From Gemmatimonadota bacterium (lineage in GTDB: Bacteria; Gemmatimonadota; Gemmatimonadetes; Gemmatimonadales; GWC2-71-9): 33,304 nucleotides of DNA. The notes under the pieces were generated by a model, which saw only the letters and a list, made by a program, of their open reading frames with translations, was not told where the DNA came from and made no database searches. The stretch is taken from the NCBI GenBank assembly GCA_003220935.1, contig QHTT01000103.1, positions 1 through 33,304 on the forward strand. The letters run 5' to 3'. Every line of letters begins with the position of its first letter. The stretch's first letter is position 1. Below, one piece after another: positions 29,457 to 33,304 of this stretch. Position numbers and translations under genes: made by a program.

Positions 29457-30822
29457 GTCCCTCGATATCTCCACGTTGCGCCAACGCCTGCAACAAGCCC
29501 TGGGAGATGAATTTACCGTCGGCGACCTGCTGGGCGAAGGCGGGTTCGCTGCGGTGTTTCGCGCGCGGGAGCATCGACCGCGCCGCGACGTCGCGGTGAA
29601 GGTCGTGGATCTCGGGCTCACGCCGTCCCCGTCGCTCGCCGTCCGCTTCGTGCGCGAGGCACGTACGGTCGCCCGGCTCGAGCATCCCCACATCGTGCCG
29701 ATCTACAAGGTCGGCGGCTACCAGAACGAAGTGCTGTACATCGTCATGCGGTGCGTCGACGGCCCGTCGCTGCGGCAGCTGCTCGAGAAGAAGCGGCGGC
29801 TCTCGGTGCGCAAGTCCGCCACCATTGCACGCCAGGTAGCTGACGCGCTCGGCTATGCGCATCACTACGGCGTGGTGCACCGGGATGTGAAGCCCGACAA
29901 CATTCTGCTCGATGCGGGCGGCCACGTGCTTGTCACCGACTTCGGAATTGCCCAGGCCGCTCAGGAGGCCTCCGGCACGCAGCTCACCACCGAGGGGATG
30001 GTGGTCGGGACACCGCAGTACATGAGCCCCGAGCAGGCCACTGGCGACAAGCTCGACGCCCGCTCCGACATCTATTCGCTCGGCGTCCTGCTCTACCAGA
30101 TGCTCGCCGGAGAGCCGCCGTTCGATGGCGACTCCGCGCAGGCCATCCTCATGAAGCAGGCAACCGCGGATCCCACGCCCGTCAGGGAGCACCGGAGCGA
30201 CGTGCCCGCGCCGCTGGCCACGGTGGTCGCTCGCATGCTCACGAAGGACCCGGCGGAGCGGTATCAGACGGCGGAGGAGGCGAGCGCGGCCCTCGTCGAG
30301 GCAGTTCCCGCGGCCACCGGAGAGACGGTGCAGGTGCGCGGCAGCTTCCCGTCGCGCCTGATCAAGTCCCTCATGGGGCTCGTCTTCCTCGCCGGCGCAG
30401 GCCTGGTGGCGTTCACGCTGCTCGGCGCGCCGCCCCCGCTTTCGGTCAACGCCCCGATCCCCGACAGCGTGGCCCAGGCGCTCCGGCACCGGGGGGTGCT
30501 GGCGACCGGCGACGTGGCCCAGTATGTCTTCGCGCCCGCAGGAGCGGAGGATACCACGCTGCTCGTCGTGGCGCGCTGGACCATGGCGGTCGTGACGCCG
30601 CACCGCGTGCGTGCCTACCCCCGCGACGCCGTGCAGGTCGGTTTCAGCCCCGCGCTCCGCGGCGGGCTCCGGTTCCGTTTAGTACTGGGGTTGCCGCGGG
30701 GGCGGCAGGACACGGTATTTCGGAGGCTCTCGTTTCGTGACCTGTACGCCGTGGTACCGCGGCTGCAAAACCTGTTGGGCAAGGACGCGGGGAGCTCCGC
30801 CGGCCCGGTCCGTCGCCCCTGA
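29455..30822 (+). CDS. Transmembrane serine/threonine protein kinase (PknB-like)
   Basis: A 455-residue protein. The kinase domain (about 20–285) has the glycine loop LLGEGGFAAVF, K49 in VAVKVVD, HRDVKPDN (D144), DFG (D162) and GTPQYMSPEQATG. One transmembrane helix follows at about 306–324 (LMGLVFLAGAGLVAFTLLG). The remaining ~130 residues, beyond the membrane, include VARWTMAVVTPHRVRAYPRDAV and resemble no domain I can name firmly; a PH-like fold is possible. The target is unknown; adjacency to mtgA suggests cell-wall control. No good Shine–Dalgarno precedes the ATG; TTG seven codons on is an alternative. It abuts the next gene's stop directly. Confidence 0.9.
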   Translation: MSLDISTLRQRLQQALGDEFTVGDLLGEGGFAAVFRAREHRPRRDVAVKVVDLGLTPSPSLAVRFVREARTVARLEHPHIVPIYKVGGYQNEVLYIVMRCVDGPSLRQLLEKKRRLSVRKSATIARQVADALGYAHHYGVVHRDVKPDNILLDAGGHVLVTDFGIAQAAQEASGTQLTTEGMVVGTPQYMSPEQATGDKLDARSDIYSLGVLLYQMLAGEPPFDGDSAQAILMKQATADPTPVREHRSDVPAPLATVVARMLTKDPAERYQTAEEASAALVEAVPAATGETVQVRGSFPSRLIKSLMGLVFLAGAGLVAFTLLGAPPPLSVNAPIPDSVAQALRHRGVLATGDVAQYVFAPAGAEDTTLLVVARWTMAVVTPHRVRAYPRDAVQVGFSPALRGGLRFRLVLGLPRGRQDTVFRRLSFRDLYAVVPRLQNLLGKDAGSSAGPVRRP

Positions 30823-31647
30823 CTAGCGACGGGTCAGGCGCCGCGTGGATACGCCGTAGAGGCTGACGGCGTCGAGGCGCCCGAGATCGCCCGGCGTCGT
30901 AGCGACGGCGCCCACCAGGTCTTGCTTGCCCACGGAGAGACCGAATGCAAACGCGGCCCGCCGGAGGGAGCGGTCCGTGTCGACGCGCAGCAGGATGCCG
31001 AGTGGGAGCGGCGTCCCCTGCCGCAGGCCCGCCGTCGCCCCGAACGCGTATCCCGTCACCCCGTCCGAAGTCATCTGCGCGTCGGCCGAGAACGCTGCCC
31101 GCGCGCCGGACAGGCGAAACGTCGCCCCCGGGGTGTAGGTGACGGGCAGGGTCGAGTCGCGCACCACCGGGCGGCCGACGTTCGCCACCGTGGCGCCGAT
31201 TGTGAGCGATGGGGTGAGATCGTACACCGCTCCGACGTCCCACCCGGTGCCGGACGTCCCACCGCGGTACAACGCCGCCGCGACGCCCGCGGCGAGGCGC
31301 CGTTCGCCGCCCGCGAACCCGAGGCGATAGGTATGCCCGCGGACGCCGCCGTCGAACAGATCCCGCTGGTAGCCCAGCGCGAAGCCGCGCGAGCTCAAGC
31401 TGGTGGTCAGTTGGCGCAGCCGGCCGCCGGAGCCCGGATCGCCCACCGTCACGTCGATGTGGACCGAAGCCTGCTCGGCCCGGCCGAGCCCCGCAGGGTT
31501 GACCCACAAGGCGCGCGCGTCCGAGACGTCGGTGGGGTAGAGGTAGAGCGCGGCGCGATTCGGGGCGACCTGCGCGAACGCCCCCGTCGCGATGAGCCAG
31601 AGCGGAACAGACAGTCCGACCGTCCGACTGTCCGGCCGTCCGGCCAC
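30823..31647 (-). CDS. Putative outer-membrane beta-barrel protein (PorV/PorQ-like)
   Basis: A 274-residue exported protein. A signal peptide ends near AFA-Q (residue 25). It continues AALYLYPTDVSDARALWVNPAGL, a motif of PorV/PorQ-like and FadL-like barrel proteins, and then alternates hydrophobic and polar residues with short glycine turns (YRLGFAGGERRLAAGVAAALYRG). No enzyme motif is visible. The GTG start overlaps the upstream gene's TAG by one base. Its first codons are built from the octamer array at 31614–31645 (PDSRTVGL), so the true start may differ. It is convergent with the kinase gene, with no space between the two stops. Confidence 0.65.
   Translation of the reverse strand: MAGRPDSRTVGLSVPLWLIATGAFAQVAPNRAALYLYPTDVSDARALWVNPAGLGRAEQASVHIDVTVGDPGSGGRLRQLTTSLSSRGFALGYQRDLFDGGVRGHTYRLGFAGGERRLAAGVAAALYRGGTSGTGWDVGAVYDLTPSLTIGATVANVGRPVVRDSTLPVTYTPGATFRLSGARAAFSADAQMTSDGVTGYAFGATAGLRQGTPLPLGILLRVDTDRSLRRAAFAFGLSVGKQDLVGAVATTPGDLGRLDAVSLYGVSTRRLTRR
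31614..31645. repeat. Octamer array, GTCCGACC family
   Basis: Four units (GTCCGACC, GTCCGACT, GTCCGGCC twice) lie in the first codons of the outer-membrane protein gene. They belong to the same octamer family as the arrays in yidC. Confidence 0.8.
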
Positions 31648-32546
31648 TACGGCAGCACCGCCACAGTCGTATGGGTCACCTGGGTCACGGGGATGGCGAC
31701 GCCCTGCACCGTCAAGCGGACGGTCAGCGTCGTCGAGTCGCGCGACTCCCCGCCGAGATAGCGTCCGTCGGCGGCGATGAAGGAGACCGCCGTCGCACTG
31801 CCGGACCCCGAGAGATCGAAGGGCTGGCCTGCGTTCTGGCCAGCGCCGGCGACCTGGTAGGTCGAGCTCGCCTCAAGCCGCAGGCTGCGCGCGCCGGCAT
31901 GGTCTTCCCACGCGGCGGCGGCAGAGCGGAGGATCGCCCGCCGTGAGATCTCGGAGCTGCTCCCTTTCTGGGTCGACTCCAGCGTGTCCGTCCAGGCGAC
32001 GCCGGGCTTGAGCCCGTCACTGGGGATGCGCGGCAGAAAGTCGCGGAAGTTGGCGAGCAGCTGAACGAGCGACTGGGCGAGCGCGCTGTCCGACGGCATG
32101 GCCTTGACGAATTCACCGCGCGCAACGAGCCGGCCGCTGAAAATGAGCCGCCGCGCCCGGCTTACATTGTCTGCGATGGGCGGCGGCAGCGGCGCGCCCG
32201 AATCGGCTACCATCGAATCCACGGTGAACGTTGCGGGGTAGCCGACGCTGTCGGCCGGGCCGCTGATCGTCGCGGCAACGTAGACCCGTACCCCCAAGTC
32301 CTGCACCTGCGTCTGCCCCCCGAGCGCCTGCTCGATGTGCACCCGCCGGTGCACCAGGTACCGCAGCGCGCTCGGCCCGTAGCGGACGGCGTCGAAGCGG
32401 CGCGCCGCCGGCTGATCGCCCGGCGCTGGGGGGGAGGGCGCCGTCGCGGCGGGGGTGACCGGAGCGGAGGCCGCCACGGGGCCGCCGCTGCGCGAGGCAC
32501 ACCCGGCGGCGAACGCCACGCCCATCACTAGCCGCCGGCGGGTCAT
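31647..32546 (-). CDS. Lipoprotein of unknown function
   Basis: A 299-residue protein with a lipoprotein signal MTRRRLVMGVAFAAGC (lipobox FAAGC) and an Ala/Pro-rich linker. The mature part contains VRYGPSALRYLVHRRVHIEQ, VYVAATISGPADSVGYPATFTVDSM, GVAWTDTLESTQKG and RSLRLEASSTYQVAGAG, a beta-rich pattern seen in uncharacterised periplasmic lipoproteins. No family is recognised. The start overlaps the upstream small gene's stop by 4 nt (ATGA), and its stop overlaps the outer-membrane gene start, so the three form one transcript. Confidence 0.8.
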   Translation of the reverse strand: MTRRRLVMGVAFAAGCASRSGGPVAASAPVTPAATAPSPPAPGDQPAARRFDAVRYGPSALRYLVHRRVHIEQALGGQTQVQDLGVRVYVAATISGPADSVGYPATFTVDSMVADSGAPLPPPIADNVSRARRLIFSGRLVARGEFVKAMPSDSALAQSLVQLLANFRDFLPRIPSDGLKPGVAWTDTLESTQKGSSSEISRRAILRSAAAAWEDHAGARSLRLEASSTYQVAGAGQNAGQPFDLSGSGSATAVSFIAADGRYLGGESRDSTTLTVRLTVQGVAIPVTQVTHTTVAVLP

Positions 32547-32755
32547 ACCGCTTGGGCGCGCTCGGCCTTCGTCCGGCCGAAGATGGCGACCATCTCGGTT
32601 CCCTCGCTCGAAACGCGCAGCAGCTTCCAGCCGCGCTTCCGCATGTCGGCGCGCCACCCGATGAGCTTCTCCCACTCCTTCGTGGTCGTGCGGAACACCC
32701 GCAGGTCCGCCACCTGCTCCCATTGGGGGGGATACGGTCTCGACGGCGAGGTCAT
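32543..32755 (-). CDS. Small conserved-looking protein, DUF4177-like
   Basis: A 70-residue protein, MTSPSRPYPPQWEQVADLRV through KRGWKLLRVSSEGTEMVAIFGRTK. The RGW-[KE]-L pattern followed by a beta strand resembles DUF4177-type proteins, but the match is weak. The ATG lies only about 6–12 nt past the 3' end of the RNase P RNA and no Shine–Dalgarno is visible. A longer start would lie inside the RNA gene and is rejected. It is coupled by ATGA to the lipoprotein gene. Confidence 0.6.
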   Translation of the reverse strand: MTSPSRPYPPQWEQVADLRVFRTTTKEWEKLIGWRADMRKRGWKLLRVSSEGTEMVAIFGRTKAERAQAV

Positions 32756-32760
32756 GGGGA

Positions 32761-33136
32761 GGTGGAGGGTAGGGCCATAAGCCGAGTTCTGTTTATCCGC
32801 TGTTGGCGGACAGATGGTCATCTCTCTGGGATGGCTGTTGCCAGCCACCTCACGCGGCCTACCCGCAGCTCCGACGACCCGGGCCGGGTCTCGCTGCTTA
32901 CTTGGCCTTGCTCCGACTGGGGGTTACCGTGCCACGCCTGTCGCCAGGCGCGCGGTGGGCTCTTACCCCACCTTTTCACCCTTACCCTTGGATAAAGGGC
33001 GGTCTGTTTTCTGTGGCCCGTTCCGTCGCCTTACGGCGCCCAGGGGTTACCTGGCAGTCTGCCCTATGGAGCTCGGACTTTCCTCAGCGCGCCACTCCGA
33101 CCGGCGCACCGCGACCATCACGCCCTACCGCCACCC
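32761..33136 (-). ncRNA. rnpB: RNase P RNA, bacterial type A
   Basis: On the minus strand the conserved 5' core GAGGAAAGTCCGAGCTCC is followed by ATAGGGCAGACTGCCAGGTAA, GCCACAGAAAACAGACCGCC and, near the 3' end, ACAGAACTCGGCTTAT. Helix P1 pairs GGTAGGGC (33122–33129) with GCCCTACC (32768–32775), and further bases (GGTGG/CCACC) extend it, which sets the ends within a few nucleotides. This is the catalytic RNA for tRNA 5' processing; its protein partner is encoded at 25225–25650. Confidence 0.95.
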
Positions 33137-33176
33137 GGGGGGAAAGGTATCGGTCTTGGAAGGGTGGAGGCAAGCC

Positions 33177-33304
33177 TCAACGCGCCAGCCGCCGCATCAG
33201 GCGGACCAAACTGTCGCCCGGCGTTCGCGCGCCGGATGCCCGTGCGCCCCGGCCCCCACCGCCTGCCCCACCGCTCCCCCTGTCCCCCCTGCTCCCCCTG
33301 CCCC
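33177..33304 (-). CDS. C-terminal end of an unidentified protein, cut by the window edge
   Basis: A minus-strand frame enters from the right edge and ends at TGA 33177–33179 with TPGDSLVRLMRRLAR, a plausible protein end. The preceding residues are Gly/Arg/Ala-rich and come from the C-rich simple tract at 33265–33304. Only about 42 codons are visible, so no function can be given. It would lie about 40 nt upstream of rnpB on the same strand. Confidence 0.35.
   Translation of the reverse strand, partial: GRGSRGDRGSGGAGGGGRGARASGARTPGDSLVRLMRRLAR

Noticed and set aside
32552-32995. Plus-strand frame across the RNase P RNA
   Set aside because: The region is accounted for by conserved rnpB sequence and helix P1 pairing.

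Overview
The window is GC-rich, densely packed bacterial chromosome. A partial oriC-type region (dnaA–dnaN, flanked by rpmH, rnpA, yidD, yidC and mnmE) sits in the right half. Single-copy housekeeping genes with this order, a PknB-like kinase, outer-membrane and lipoprotein genes, and lanthanide-type methanol oxidation next to tetrahydromethanopterin (H4MPT) genes suggest a Gram-negative soil or subsurface bacterium. Gemmatimonadota is my best guess, but the phylum is inferred from gene style, not proven.

Region 1 (1–13088) is a cofactor factory for archaeal-type C1 metabolism. Methanofuran-type genes are mfnF-like, mfnE and mfnB. H4MPT-type genes are a 6-pyruvoyl-tetrahydropterin synthase homologue, a pterin carbinolamine dehydratase, a dihydropteroate-synthase-like protein, pabB, pabA, a DUF447 flavoprotein and beta-RFAP synthase. 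Others without an agreed step are a RimK-like ATP-grasp ligase, a CitG-like protein, a HisA-like barrel and an SDR. A lactate permease gene lies inside the cluster. Six genes from 7565 to 13088 are chained by 4-nt ATGA/GTGA overlaps. The C1-carrying enzymes themselves (Fae, MtdB, Mch, Fhc) and PQQ synthesis genes are not here.

Region 2 (13089–18782) is the methanol oxidation module: a strong promoter, a XoxF-type lanthanide methanol dehydrogenase, a fused XoxJ–cytochrome c protein, a secreted pentapeptide-repeat protein, a secreted PQQ-associated beta-propeller and, convergent, a DoxX-family membrane protein. XoxF would make formaldehyde and the Region 1 cofactors would carry it to formate.

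Region 3 (18783–20402) is poorly coding. It holds repeats, a tRNA-like relic, a frameshifted lipoprotein gene coupled to a second small lipoprotein gene, and a 39-bp duplicate of the doxX 5' end.

Region 4 (20403–28587) holds a subtilase lipoprotein and the replication/translation core: mnmE, yidC, yidD, rnpA and rpmH on the minus strand, dnaA and dnaN on the plus strand, with DnaA-box-like sites and a DnaA-trio-like element between dnaA and dnaN.

Region 5 (28584–33304) holds mtgA, a transmembrane Ser/Thr kinase, an outer-membrane beta-barrel-like protein, a lipoprotein, a small hypothetical protein, RNase P RNA and the end of one further gene cut by the window edge. Gene packing is extreme: mtgA shares a palindromic start (CATG) and a palindromic stop (CTAG) with its two neighbours.
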